Origin: Centropus unirufus
Taxonomy: Eukaryota; Chordata; Aves; Cuculiformes; Centropidae
Assembly (NCBI GenBank): GCA_013397695.1
Contig: VYZI01000126.1
Location: forward strand, 1,054,962-1,118,961
Length of the DNA: 64,000 nt
Direction: 5' to 3'
Below, piece by piece: positions 11,301 through 25,400 of this stretch. A program made the translations under genes and the position numbers. The stretch's first letter is position 1; each line of letters begins with the position of its first letter. The notes under the pieces are model-generated. The model did not search any database. It saw only the letters and a program-made list of their open reading frames with translations, and was not told the origin of the DNA.

Positions 11301-14300
11301 AAAAGTGGTATTTCTTTTCCATTAGGTTACAAGTTTCACCATGGAGTCCTGCAAACCCCTGTAGTACTGACGCCGTGCCCAGGCCAAGTGCCTGCTGTTG
11401 GACAACACTTCAGAACAGGCAAGACGTGAGAAAAGCAGAAGACTCAGCATCTCCAAGCCATTCTCCTGACAACAGAGGGGATATAGAATCAGCCGGTCGC
11501 ACAACAAGGGCCTTCCAACCCCATTCTACCCCCAGTCTCAAGGCTGTGAGTCAATGGGCCCAAGGGGACGCCCTCTAAGTGCTTCACCTCAGCGGCTCCA
11601 GGCAATATGCCTAGTTCTTCACTCGAGGCCTTCAGTGCATTTAAATTGGTGGAAAATCTTCCATGGATATTTTTGTAGACAAAAACAGGGCAGAGGATTA
11701 CTTTGCCCAAGATAAGCAGAGTGAGAGCCAGAAGCAAACCAGAGATTTATTCAGCACCAAACCTGCACAGCACTCCTGGGGTCTTGGCCTGTGCGTGGTG
11801 CCCAAGGAAGCATTGCTGCTTCCATCCCAAGTCCCTCGGCTCTTAAAGACAACAAGCCGCCCATGGAGCAGAGAGGGAGATAAAAAGGGAAGAATTCATG
11901 TCTTATCTTCAAGACGGGGTTGGGAGTGTGCTTAAACCCTTCAAAAACACAGAAATACTGTGTCTAGAATGTGTTTAGAGTAGATTCACAGTAGGGCACA
12001 GCGAGGGAGGGCACATATAGAGATATACAGAGCTCAAGGCAGAAACAAAGACAGTAAATGAAAACCAAGATGAACATGCAATGGTTCTGTTCAAAACAAT
12101 GTCATACAAAAAAGAAACTCAAAAGAAGACAGATATTATTTGTCCTGGCCTCAATAAAAAAAGGGAAATTTTGGCTGTTAATCTGTATCTTTCAGGCTTA
12201 GATTTTGTTGGAGGGGCTAGCAAACAAAAATGAAAAAAAAATACAAATTTTCATTTCATTAGCAATCCAGTTTTATGTCCTATAATACTTTCTTTCAGTC
12301 TTAAAAAACAGTGCTGCTCAAATAAGAGCTGCTGTGGTTGCTAGGAAGAATTTTCTGACAGGTGACTTCCTGCTAATAGCCCCTTGCATTCACTGTTGTG
12401 GAAGAGAAAGAGGTCAAGAAAAAAAACCAAAACATAAGCACTATGGCCATTTAATCCGTAACATGGGAATGTATTTCTGCTCTTTTCCCTCCCTGGATTC
12501 ATTTTATGTTCCCATCAGAAGGTTAATTGTGTTAACAGGAGTTACAGCCACAGGGGAAAGATGTGATTGAATGCTGAGTGCAGTTTTAGCTGATAACCTC
12601 CGAGTGAGTGAAAGGGCACAAAAAGGGGTTGATCTCCTCTAAAGGGGTTGTCAGTCATTCAGGAAAAATGGAGCAGTGGGAGAAACAGTGTTATCTCCCA
12701 GGACACGAAGAAGAGAAGCTATCAAAATAATCTTGAACCTACACTCGTCCTGGGTTCCATGTCTGTGCCCCGTGGCTCTGACAGCAGAGTTAAATATGAA
12801 CCTGCTTTTTTTGTGTGTGAACAAGCAGACCTTGACTTGATGCGCATTCTTGAGGACCGATCAGTTATAGCCAGAAAATGTATAATTAACAACAACAGAC
12901 TCCAAATAATTATACCTCTAAAAAAGCTGGCGTGAAATCTTGACATCTTTCAGTTTGACAGCACAGCCCTTGTTTGCTGAATTGCAGAAATGATTGAACT
13001 CTGAGATTTTAGTTAAGACTAGCAGTGAAATCTTTCCCTTTTATTTAAAATAAATTAAAATTTTTATAGACGGTCTGCATGAGAAACAAGGATTTACTTT
13101 CCATTGATCATTTTGGCCCATGCCTGAACTCATCTGGCAAAATTACATGGGATGCAGGGTTAGCATTTTGGAGAAGGGAATATTCTTTTTAAAGATTAAA
13201 TATTTCTGTCAGGTGAAGCTGATGGGAGTAGGTATTTGTGGAGATGTCTGCAGCCACAGACACAGGATAAAGCATCAAGCATCAAGGTGTATTTCAGCAC
13301 TTAGAATATGAGCAGTGAAGTCTGCAGCTGGATTGTCTCAAATGCGCACGGCAAATTCCAGGACCAGAAAACATTCTCCTTTCTTGTCCTCCAGGACTAC
13401 CTTAGAAATGCCTTAGGAGCACTCTGGAAATGCGTTCATGTGGTGTTACCAGCTGGATCACAATTATCCTTCTCCACCTTGCCAATGGAAGGGATGTTAC
13501 CCCCCCACGCCTCCTGCAAACCGTCAGACCCCTCCTGTTCAGACTCTGGTTCTGCTGGCTTTGCAGCAATGACCCTTTTCTCACATACAGAGCTAAAAAT
13601 ACATGTTTGTCCAGTTATAGCCAGAATATATCAGCTCAGTCTTGTAAGAGAAAAATTAACAGCTGAAAAACAAATCTTCAGACTTTTGCTTTAAAGCACC
13701 CAAATATAAACCTGAGTGGGTTTTTTTTTTCCTGAAACCTTCTGAGTGCAAAAAACTTCTGTAACATGAACATCAACAGTATGACTTGAACAAAACAACT
13801 GAAATACTTATTGACTTGGTAGCTGGGAAAGCCAGTTTGAAATATTTGATCCTAACACCAGCTAAGCAAGTATGTGTGAAGTGTAAAGCCTGCACTTGTT
13901 GATTTCTGAGATAAAAATCAATAAAACTGTCCATAACCTATAACTCTCTGGTTTACCTCTCCATAGAGATCAAAAGAGAGTAATTAGATTTCTGCCTGAC
14001 TAGCAGGGGTAGAAAACTGTTTCATTTTGGATCAAAACCTTCCCAGTGGATTACACCTTCTATCCACTGCCTATCAACACTTAGCAATTGCTTCTGTGTT
14101 TGACTTTGACAGAACTACCAGAATGTAACTATCTAATTTTCAGAGCAGTTGATACAGGGTTTTGAAGCTTTATTCTAGCGTCAGATTTCAAAATTAATTC
14201 TTCCCACTTTATATTTTACATTTTTGTTCTGTCTGGTGTTTTGTAACAGCCAGTCTTGCTAATGCAATAAATAATTAAAAAACAAAATTACAATACCCAA

Positions 14301-15032
14301 CCGACCTCTAATTCGCAACAACGAAAAAAGCCTATGATTGGCAATCCAGCCTTTGGATTCAGATATCCCTCTAAACAAGCAGTTATCTGCCTTGGATTGT
14401 CTTTGCCTTTCACATTCAAATGAGGTTGATGCTGTTGCATATATTTTCATCTGATGACATTTTAATATCACCAGATGTTATTGCCTGTGTAGGAGATAAC
14501 AGCTTCAAATACAGCTTCCTGTCCTCTCTAAGCACAGTGGTATTAAGAAACACACAGAAAGCAGGTCATGTTTTAAAATAACAGTTTTATAACACATGCT
14601 ACTATCACTGCATTCTCACATTTCAACAGTCCCAGATAATGCCTTTCTGAAGAGAAATGTCATTTTGCATTTTGACCTTCCATAATTCAGCAGCTTTCTG
14701 AACAGGTTGAGAGCATGAAATATCAAATAACAAATAGCAGTTGCAACGACTTCACATGCTAGATGGAGATTAATCTATCAGAAAATACGTGGCAGCTTAA
14801 GTTCAAGTTCCATGTAACAAGCTGTGTTGATGGAGAGATGCAATAGATTCATGTGCTGACGGAGAGGACTTTGCCAGATGAAGTCCAAATCACACCCAGC
14901 CACCCACGGCCCAGCACCTCCTGCTCTACTCAGAGCAAGCTTTTGGGGGAATTTTGCTAGCACACTTCCTTGCAGGATTAACCAACTTTCCCATTGTCAC
15001 TCTTCTGAACATTTTAAAAATAAAAACTAACC

Positions 15033-15051
15033 TTTTTTTTTAAAAAAAAAA
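15033..15051. repeat. T9/A10 inverted homopolymer
   Basis: Nine T run directly into ten A, making a perfect self-complementary tract with no loop. It is likely a mutable simple repeat. Confidence 0.9.
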
Positions 15052-17689
15052 GAATGGAAACTTGCAATATTTGAATGTGTTGTGCAAATGTTTGTTTTAT
15101 GTAAGATTTGAGATTACATTTATGAATTCAGACAGAAACTCCCTTTGAGCTGGGACATCTTTTGTTGTATCTTAGACAGGGCAAAGCGCCCTAATCTCTA
15201 AAGAGTAATGTATTGGTACTGGTGGCAGCTTTGAGTACCGGTGGTTTCCCTGCCCTGGCACAATGTCTGCGTACAGACAGATGTATGCAGTCTTGGAGGA
15301 CTTTATCGCTCTAGTACTGGGTCCAGGCACCAAGAAAATCTTCAAAGAGATACCAAAGGCTGGAGTTAAGGGGAGCGTGTTTTGCTCCTCTTGTCCGAGT
15401 GACCACTACAGGGAAATCTGTGGAAACGTCCATGTAAACAGACTGGTTAAGCACAGTCCACTCAGGCTGCAGGGGAAGGCAGTGGGGGCAACCAGCCACT
15501 TCAGGGTACCCTGCAGTTTCACAAGGCTGCCGAAACCTGGCCCTGGGCATGTCCCAGGACCTTCCAGTTTTGCATGATGAAATCCTCCCTTGCTTGATCA
15601 CAGCAGTCCAGAAGAGCAAGTGTCCCATTAGAGTCCACCAGACCAGAGCACAAAGCAGAGAGTCCTGAGCTTGAGACCATGAACCGACATTGCATGACAG
15701 CCTGGCGCTGTGCTGCACGAGCTCATGTTGAGAAGCAAGATGGTTGTTTTCTTCTCTCTGAAAGAAATACAATCTAGAGCACAGAGACATGCCAACATGG
15801 ATGTGTTACTTCTGTCCTCAATCTCATTCACTTGGCCCCGGAGCTGGTTTAGGCACTGCACTCCCTAGTGTGGGATTAACAGATGCATTACAGCTCCACT
15901 GGGAAAGTTCTGGGTGTTTCCATCGGGACAGTTTGGATGTATTCTTCCTGCCATGCCTTAAATGGGGACAAATGCCAGCGCTCACTCCCAAGGACAGAAA
16001 AGGGACTCTGTGCTTGGTGATAATTGTGCTCAGCTTGACCAGAAGTAACACTGCCACACAGCAGGGAAATGTTTTGGTTTTTGTAAATTCACATAAAAGA
16101 TAGAGCAGTGTACAGGGATGTGACTGCAAAATGTGGCAGTAACTAAAGTAAACTACATGCAAACTATCAAGAACCACTTTTTTTTAACCTCAGCACTATC
16201 ATCAACTCCTTTCCTATGCTTTTCTCTGCTTTAAATGAGATTAAATTCTGTTCGTTGTTTTATTCTTCCTCTAATGAAACATCTCTTTGCCCAATCCTTA
16301 GCCTTCATAATTTCCAATTAAATCCTGCTCACATGCATTAGCATCAAAACAGAGACAGTAAAGATTTTCTATGTTACATCCACTGAAGAGCTGCATAGGT
16401 AGAAACAACTTTATCCTCAGGTCTGCAGCATCATTTCCAAGTGGCAAAGCTGGTTTATGATAGTCCTGTTCTTCTTCAATGCAATTTACTGGTTTCCCTC
16501 ATTGAACTGATAAAAGTGCTTACAGAAATATGCCCTAAATTGCACCAGTAGAAAGAATTACATGGGTTAAAAAATAATATTTTTAGAGAATTACTGCATT
16601 ACCTTAAATGGTTGTATTATCATAATGGCTTAGGTTTCTAAACTGAATGAGGAATTCTTTAGCTACATTCACCACTGAAGAAATTATTACATAAAACAAA
16701 CCTGCGTTTTGCTGAGGGGTAGATGCTATCTATTCTTCAGCAGCACCAAAAACGTCTTGATTCTGATCTTTTGGAAGGTATCAGATAGGCACCCCAGGGA
16801 TGGGGGAAAGGCGTCCAAGGAAACCCAACTTAACAAACCACTTGTCCTCATGTCTAGTTTTAAGCAGCTACTTACATGCTTTGCTGAACTGGGACTGGCG
16901 GCTTAATTGTGAAATGATTTGTATTTTGTCCTGTGGGAGGAACAATCATTTTATTAGGTAACCTTAGCATCTAAGGAGGACGGTTAAATTATAAGTGGCA
17001 CCATCTTAGCACAAAGCCATTGTTCACCTGACATCTCTGGAAAGGCGTTTGGGCACTTCGTGTTCCCTCCATTGATTCTGATTTTCCTGGTGAAAGGACT
17101 CTTCTGGTCTCCATTGTTGCTTCCTGTTCCTTTTCACCCTTTTTCTTCTTTCTGTTCTGTGAAGGGGGAAGCTGTCTGTCTTTATTAAAGTCACACCAGC
17201 CAAGAAGTACTCCCTTGACATATAACAGGCTGAAATATAACAGACTTTGAAGAGTTAGCAATTGTGCCCTATTCTAAACTGCATCTTGCTCTCCAGTCTC
17301 CCTTTGGACAGCGGGCAATTGTGTGATAGATACATACAGTTCCTTTTTCATGGCCACCTGGGGTTGTACAACTGTCTGTCCACCTCAGCCTCACAGGCAC
17401 AGGAACTGCACACGAGCTATTTCCAGGCAGGCAGTGTTCTTAGACCTTTCTCTATAGATGCCAATTAGAAGATTAGCGTCTTTTCTCTCCCCCTCTTTGC
17501 TATTAAATAGTCACACAAAAGCTGAGCTGACAAATTGCTCTCTCTATGGTGTGGGACAAAGACAGACAATAGATCAACATCATTTACTATACTCAAATCC
17601 TATTAATCACAGATTAATGAGAACATGTTGGGGGGGCAAGGGGGGAAGACAGAGAGAGGGAGGCAGAAATTACAGAATGTGGGCATATT

Positions 17690-18540
17690 GGTTTGTTACT
17701 CATGTAACATCTGCTGTAGCTTTACCTTTAGTGTCATGTCATCTTTTATCACATTGAAATAATGTTTGCTCCAGAAACATAATTAGATAATGGGTCCTTC
17801 TTTTAACAATTGCTGTGGTACAGTAGGATTATATTTCTTAGCCATTTATTTTTTTTAAAAAACTCTCTTAACTACTTTCTGAGTGTTTCTATTAGTCATT
17901 ATGTGATTAATGAAGATGTATTTATAGGCATCAGTAGGAACTCATTATTATCTTTATTATTATTAATTATAATTTTATTCATTACTTATCTCCTTTAATA
18001 AACTACATACATAGAAGTAAAACTAGAGTTTAGCTTTTAGTTTTTAAGTAAGTCTAAAGAATTCTTTCTCTTTGGAGAGTGACTATTACTAATTTTTCAT
18101 CAATTCACTTTACAACAGTAGTGGAGCATGATATTTGTTTTGATAAACATGCACTTTTCTTATGGTGCCCTTAAAATAATTCTGTAGCTGAATTGCTTAT
18201 CAATTTGTTCCCCATTTCCCTGTCTGCCGTTGACAATTGGTAGGGAATATTGTTTATTTCAACAGCCTAACACATATATTGTCTCCGTGAATTTAACAGC
18301 CTACCCAGACCAGAGTCCCATTTTTAAATTAATTCCTCTGGTTGCCTTTAAGACCTGAAATTTAAAGTTCTGGATTTGAGTAATTAGTATTCTTCACAGA
18401 GCCTCCTGATGCTGTTATCCTCAATATGGGGGAAACTGCTCCGCGGATAAGTAGCAAAGCAATTACAGCTATAATCAGCCGACAAATATAGCTGCAGTCT
18501 CCACGCGGGACCGTGTGTTTCGAAAAATTAATTGTCCCTT
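17690..18540. promoter_or_regulatory. Candidate conserved non-coding element cluster
   Basis: The sequence is AT-rich but mostly unique, with repeated homeodomain-type cores: ATAATTAGATAATGGG near 17780, TGATTAATGAAG near 17903, AATTAATTCC near 18330, GTAATTAGTATTC near 18380 and GAAAAATTAATTG near 18522. A (TTA)-rich simple stretch lies at about 17944-17985. It ends at a small GC-rich patch. No open frame of interest is present. The pattern suggests a developmental enhancer, but conservation has to be measured. Confidence 0.25.
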
Positions 18541-18559
18541 GCTCTCCATGTCCCGACTG

Positions 18560-18705
18560 CTTACTGGTCCCTGCTGGAGAGCGGTGGTGATTAGGGCAGG
18601 GGCCAGGCCGGGATTAGCCTCCCCCGGCGCTTCAGCACCGCAGGGCGGGACAGCTCCTCGGGCCGCGGCAGCCGCGGGAAGCGCGGAAACACTAAGGTAG
18701 CCAAG
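18560..18705. other. Isolated GC/CpG-rich patch
   Basis: About 145 bases with many CpG (for example GGGCCGCGGCAGCCGCGGG near 18660) sit inside otherwise AT-rich DNA. It is too short for a standard CpG island. It could be a minor promoter, a hypomethylated enhancer core, or a GC-biased gene-conversion spot. Confidence 0.5.
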
Positions 18706-18886
18706 GGACAATGCCTCTGCCTACTTGGGATCTGGAGACCGGCTCACCCTTCTCAAGGCTGCCATGTTAGCTATGTGTTTGGAAAACCAAAGGGATTATA
18801 TATTTCTGTAATGTTTTACACCCTCATGCAACAGTTCAGCGCACTCATGCAAGACACAGGAAACTAGTCTCAGTACCTTTATCTCT

Positions 18887-19440
18887 TGTCCTAGTTTTGG
18901 CTGGCATAGAGTTAGTTTTCCTCCTAGTAGCTGGTATAGTGTTGTGGTTTGGATTTAGTATGAGAATAATGTTAATAACACAGGGATGTTTTGAGTTGTT
19001 GCTAAGTAGTGTTTATATTAAGTCAGAGACTTTACCACTTCCCGTGCTCTGCCAGTGGGGACACACACAAGAAGCTAGGAAGGAGTATAGTCAGGCCAAC
19101 TGCCCCAAATTGTCCAAAGGGATATTTCATACCTTAGAACTTCATGGCCAGTATATAAACTAAAGTGTTGGCTGGGGCAGGAGGATAGGGGTTGCTGCTC
19201 GGGGACAGGCTGGGGATTGATCAATGTGTTATGAGCCATTGTATTGTGCCTCACATGGTTTGTTATTATTGCGATTTGAAATAATAATAATACCCCTTTT
19301 GCTGCCCTATTAAACTGTCTTTATCTCAAATCACAAGTTTTGTCTGTTTTTCCATTCTCCTTCCCATCCCACTGTGCAGTGGGTGAGGTGAGCCAAGAGG
19401 CTCCATGGGGCTTAGGTGCTGGTTGGAGTTAAATCACAAT
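18887..19440 (+). mobile_element. Solo LTR of an avian endogenous retrovirus
   Basis: The element starts TGTCCTAGTTTTGGCTGGCA, which I recognise as the start of a high-copy LTR family of passerine and other neoavian genomes (usual form TGTCCTGGTTTC.GCTGGGA). It runs 554 bp to GGAGTTAAATCACAAT, the degraded family end. Promoter-like TATATAAA is at 19152-19159 and an ATTAAA polyadenylation signal at 19309-19314, so U3-R-U5 reads on the + strand. The flanks ATCTCT (18881-18886) and ATCTGT (19441-19446) match at five of six bases, an apparent target-site duplication of the length expected for ERVK-type insertions. No gag, pol or env sequence is present: it is a recombined single LTR. The exact right end could be shifted by a base or two. 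Confidence 0.8.
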
Positions 19441-22400
19441 ATCTGTCCAAAGACAGTCCATTCTACCCCATTCCAGGACAGTGTCTCTCACCACCTGATG
19501 ACAGAGTTAGCTCTATTGGGATACTAACCTCTTCTGTAGAAATTATGTCCCTGTTCTTCGACTATTTAAACATTCATAGAGAAGGTGAAAAGAGGAACAT
19601 TTCCTTCTGTTGCTTCGTGACTAAGAGAAAAAGGAAAATCTAGCCATCTGTTCCAGTCCCTTCTCCAAGAATGGCTTGCACTTCTTCATCCAAAAGTTGT
19701 TCTTTATAGTACCTTATAGCAGGACAAAGAATCTGGGACAAAATCCCATATTTTTCACCCATCTCGCAGCAAACAAGTTGCACACAGTGGCCTGGCTCTG
19801 GCTAAGAGGATGGCATGTAAAGACAGGGATGATGCACTGCATCTTCTTCACCAGGCCACAGTGTGATTCGTGGATACCAGTAAATTGGGAAGTCCTACTT
19901 TTTAGCCTTGGCTTGGGTGGTTCACCCACACCCTGCATGACTGATCGATTCATTCAACTAGTGGCTACAGGATCAGTGACCTGAGTGTGAGAGCTCTTTG
20001 CAGCTGTGAAACAAAGAAGGGAAAAGAAAAGAAAGTGATTCTGCTGTTATGTGTGAAATCTGATTCACCTTCCACAGAGACAATAGATATGAGGCTAGAA
20101 GCTCTGACAGGGGAAAGCTTAGACATGCAGCTGCTATGCCCTGACAAGACCGAGGTCCTTCAGGGTATGGCCAGAAAGAAATCTTCAGGTATGTGGGATT
20201 TTAATGTCCAAAACAGAGGCAAGCTTCAAAGTAGGGAGACTTCGGGTAGCAGCTGCGCAAAGTGGTCTTGAAGATTAGATTTTGATGCCTCATTTCTGCC
20301 TGAATTCTGCATCCTTTTGTGTCTTTGGTCTGTAAAACGAGGATATATATTCTTTCCAAGTGACTGTGAGGATAAAAGTATTCATGATTTTGAGGTAATG
20401 GTGCTAAAATTCTGGTAATGGGGAGGCAGAGATAGCTGAGGGCTGCTTACTCACACTGTGCTTCCTTTCTCAATAACTAATAGCATGTCTAGGCTTTGAT
20501 GTTGATGGGTAGGCAGAAGAGTGGTCTTGATTAAAAGCATTAATTCACCTCTCTCAGATAACAGATTCATACACACAAGTCTGAATCAGAAGTAAGTCCA
20601 TCAAAATAAACAGCCCTCAGGTAAAACAGGTGTAGAAGAGAGGAGAACCAGACCCTGCATCTAGCAGATATACAACAAGATATAGGGGTGAGCACAAGAA
20701 AAGTGAATTATTGTTATTATATGTGTATGTTACATTCAGTACCATTAAAAACTAATGCTACAAAGAAAATGCCTTTCAAGTTTACAAAATATATGTGATA
20801 GGGGGTGTCAAGGACTAATAAGAACCTGTGAATATGTCCTTTGCATATGTTGCTTTCATTTCAGTATTGATGTAAATCAGAAGTACCTTCATTGGCAGAA
20901 AAGGAACAGGATAAAAAAAATCAGATCTTTGAGCTCTAAGGAAATTAATGGAGACCCATTGATCAAGAAAACCTTTAGAAAATTTGAATTGCATCTTAAA
21001 TGAACATTTAATTTCATAATTTGTCACCTTAGATAATAATGTTAAGAGATCCATGCGGGTACAAACCATTGTGTTAATTACAGTAAAAGCCATCAAATTA
21101 AATTCAATTGGAATCAATAGCATTTCTCCAAGTACCATCCCTAATGATGGTCATACCTTTCATTTGGAGTTTTATTAATGTATATGTTATATCTGTCACC
21201 TTCTTCAGTTGCAAGCAAACTCACTATATGTTAATTCACACCTGATAACAATCGTTTTTCTTGTACTTACCTTCTAAACCTGATGATAGGATGTGTCAAC
21301 ACCTATAGGGTTTTTTTTTATCTGGGGGCTTTGTGCAGATTTTATTCTTTTTATTTTAAATTTGCTGCTAAATGACAGTTTCTAGTCATTTTAATTATAA
21401 AAATGGGCAATAGAAATGAAGAGTATAAATTTCACTGTCTTTGCTGCAGTCTCCACTGTAAACTCTAGACATGTTGGGAAGCAGAAAAAAAATTGTAGAA
21501 GTTAATATTTTAGAAATTCCTCACTTCAAGGGGGAGTTCTCTCATGCTTCCACACAGATAAGCCATTCCAATTATTTTTTACACACACACATCCAATAAT
21601 CTGTTTACGTTAAGTTTAGATCCAACACTGTAGAAAATTTCCCATTGCCCTAGCCTTCCTGTTTATGGCATGTTTTCACGCCGTGTGTCACAGTCAAAGC
21701 ATCACCTCCTTCAATAGGCACACTCGTGACAAACTGCCAGGACAGGCAGAAGATTGCTGCGAGTGCGTAACACCTCATACTAATTTCCAGCACGTTTCAT
21801 TTCCACAGTCTTGCCTCCCTCTACCCATTATATCATCAATGAACTTCTCCAAAGCAAAACAGCCTTAATTACATTTTTACTTCATCACAGAGGGAAGCGA
21901 TATCTTCATTAACTGTTGGGAGCCAATTTTCAGGTTTTGTTGTAGGTGTGTTTTTCACAGTGACTTTTTTCAGGCAAGGCACAACTAGAGCAACATATTA
22001 GAAAAAGACCTTATTTTCCTTACCTCTCAATTGTCCTTTAATAGATTATGAAACTGGTTGGTGTTTTAAGGTTTTATCCGTTTGGGATTCTTTTTAATTA
22101 AAAAAACACTTTTCATATGATGATAATTGACTCTAAGAACATAAAGTCAAGATGACCCTCCTCGTGTCACCACATTAGCCACATAAAAAATAGTTGTCTA
22201 ATCTAAATCAGTTGTTTAAATGCCTTCCACTCTGAGTGGAGGGATAGACATGTTCGGGAGCTCCTCAGCATAGTCTAAGACAGACCTTCTGAACAGCCCT
22301 TTTGGTCTCTCTTGGTACAGTTTGGACCACAGGCAACTCAGTCTAGGCATGACAAATCCACCTTTAATCTCCATATTTTCTTCCAGACCACAGGACTCCC

Positions 22401-25400
22401 AAAGGAAACTCTCCTTAGTTTTACTGCAGATCAACAAGCTTGTACAGGCATGAGTGGCATTTGCCATTAGTAATGTACATCTGAACTCTAACCTCTCCCT
22501 AATGACCGGGAGTCCTCTGGTGAGAAGCAGAGGAGAGGGAAATGGGGAAAGCTGGCAAATGTGACCCCAAAAGATAGCATAAAATGTTACATTTGGGGAA
22601 GGAAGGCATTAAGGTAAGTGGAAATGTTACCAGATTCAAACAAGGAACTGAAAAACATTGTGAGGAACAGGAACAAAGAAGATATGTTGACTTGAAAAAA
22701 ATTAAGGCATAAGCAAGCAAGGTGGTAGCCCAGAAAGGCCCCTGTGGCTTTCTTTCTCCTAAAAATATCCTGTTCACTTGCTGAAAGCCCATCTAGCCTA
22801 GTATTCTGTTTTTTACAGTAGTCAAAAGCAAATCCTTGGGGGAAAATATAGGAATAGGAAAGCATAAAGTGGTCCTTCCTCTGAATATCCTCTCAACAGC
22901 CAGCAATCTTTGGCTCAGGCAATTCCTGAGTGCTGCTTTTGTGTTTAATAGATTTAATAGATAGGCTTTTCCATCCATTCACTGTTGGCCTCTTGTAAAC
23001 ATTCAGCACCCTCAGGAGATTGCAAGCATGGGAGCACTCACCTGGGGAGAGGGGTGTCCAGGGCTTCATGTCATGCTACAGCGAGATTGTGTTTCCCATG
23101 AAACAGGCACTGGGTAACTGTGAGCAGTGACTGGAGCTGACACCACCTCTCCTATGTAACTGTTTTCCCAGTTGCTCTTTTTTCTGCAACAAAAGTATTT
23201 TTTAGGAGTCTACATAGAGCAGCACCACCTGTCTAAATGTGAGACATTGGAGACCCACTGGCCTGGGCACTCTACTCTCCCCTGGACACAGCAGGAAGAA
23301 TGGTTGCAACGCAGCAGGCATTAACTGCTGATCTGGTGAAAAAGAGAGAGGAGATATTATTTCCACAGAAAGCACCAGCTGCCTCTGGTGTACCAAGCTC
23401 ATTCCACCAGGCTCTGCAGGGTAATGGATTGAGGATCCTGGAGGATTGTAGGTCTGCATGGGGGCTGAAGCACTGGACTCTCTGCAGCTGAAGTTCTTTC
23501 TCCCATGCAAGTGTGGCATTCAAAGACTTCAGGCCAGGGTCACACAGCTGCTGACAGGCAACTCTCATCATCAAGGCTTTGAACCAAAGCATCAAAGTTC
23601 TGCCCGAGTCCCATGATTGCATCCCTGCTAGAGCAGGATCCAGCAGTCATTGCTCTGCTCTTCCCAGTGCCGGTGCTTTGCCTAAGTAAAAGCTAATTAA
23701 GAACCTTTAAAGCTTTTCCTATGAGACTTAATAGAGTAACAATAATATTTTAAAGATATAGCATTAATGAACATGCATTAATCAATATTACATATTTTAA
23801 GTATTAACATTATTACTTAAACTCACTAATAACATTTTAAAGTACCAACAATAGCTTTTTAATTTTAAGAGAAATCATCAGAAAAAAACACCTGCTTCCC
23901 CTACCAGATATTGAGGAACAAAACAATGTTTCCTTTTCTCATCAGGAGACCCACCTAATCTTTCCACATATTTATCTGCCCAAATCAATGAAGTATGCCA
24001 TGTACTCTCTCCCCGTCTGAGGTCTTTCTTAAAGAGAAGAGGAAGACCAGGTCTCAAGAGGGATGTTCCAAGCTGAGGCAGTTTTACTAGGGACAGCTGC
24101 TGACGATCCTTACAAAATGCCATTTTCATGATGGCACATAGACGAGAAAATAAATTTTTGCAATTCAGCAAGCAACACAGGTAGTGGGTTAGGGAGCTAC
24201 AGCCGCACCAAGACATCGATGAGAAGAGTGCAGCCATTCAATGACTTCCAGAAGCTGCTGCTGAAGGGGCTGAGAGGGAGGGAGATGGCAGGTTAGCAGG
24301 AAAGTACACGGAGAGAGGCAGAACAAGGGCAGTACTGGAGAATCTAAGTGACATTGTCAGCACGACGTTTCCAAGACCAGCAACAGGTGGCATCTCCTCA
24401 ACCTCTGCCCTGCCCACAGTCTTGCTTGTCTCAGAAGAGACTGTGCAGTCAGGCAGAGCAAGGGGGGACAGGCTTACTCTGACGCACAGCAGCCCAAGGC
24501 AACCATCCAATCCTGCCAGACCCAGAGGCGGGAGTCTGCGTGTCCAGCACCTTGCTCCTCCCAAGTCTTTGATTTGGTTAACGTTGCACAGGACAGGCTA
24601 TGAACATCTGCCTCAGGCTTCCTAGCACTCAGGCATGTAAAGACACTTGTCCAGAGAAAATTCAAATTGATCAGGAAGGTAGGGAGTAAGGCACCCCATC
24701 CTCGGGCAGAACATCCTATAGGCAGGTCTTCCCCACCTCTCAACTCAAGCCAGCGTGGTCTGTACTGTACTGAGCTCTTACCATCAGGATCTCTGCAATG
24801 CACTCACTGACAGCATTGACATCAGATCTAAGAGGAGCTGGAGGATTTAACTACCCACTTGCCTTGGGATGTGGCTGCCTTTCAAAGGGTGGGGAAATCC
24901 TCTGACCCAGAACATCTCCACAAAGCTTGAAGGCCCTGCAGGTAGAGATGGAGAAGGAGCTTACTGGAAGATTTATGTGGTGGCTAGAGAGCACCATCTC
25001 TAAGTGTTATTTGTGAAGAGTCTGTTTCACCTCAGTTACAACGTGTGTAATGCTTTGTTCCCTGGAGATTTAAAGCATGCTTATTTTCATCAACTCTCCT
25101 CAGTTTCTGCCAGTTACTTTTAATACTAGACAACAGCAAATCAGCAAGGGATACAGCCTGACAAGAACTTCCCCAAAGATGCATCAGATGGCTGGGAACA
25201 ACCTCCGTGCTTCAGCATCCTAACTTATCCAAACGCAGACTCCTGGAAACAGGCTTTTCAGCTGTGCCAGGAACGCGGTGTCAAATACTGGCAGACTTGG
25301 GCTGTGCCACACAGTGCCGTTATCAAACCAGAACATAACCCGGAATAATGACTTCACGTGTGCGAGGAGCGATGGAGAGCACTGCAAGACTCCTCGGAGT

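Larger units (their letters stand above)
6231..17689. other. Long intergenic stretch without a recognisable gene
   Basis: I found no convincing exon, RNA gene or intact mobile element over these 11.5 kb. Open frames are all short (under 160 codons) and unrecognised. Simple-sequence runs are C11 at 7033-7043, A17 at 8288-8304, T11 at 8456-8466, A14 at 9790-9803 and T9/A10 at 15033-15051. About 8.7-9.4 kb is purine-rich with no identity I can assign. The segment at 6.6-7.0 kb is somewhat more GC-rich. Old, diverged repeats may be hidden here that only a library search would find. Confidence 0.4.
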
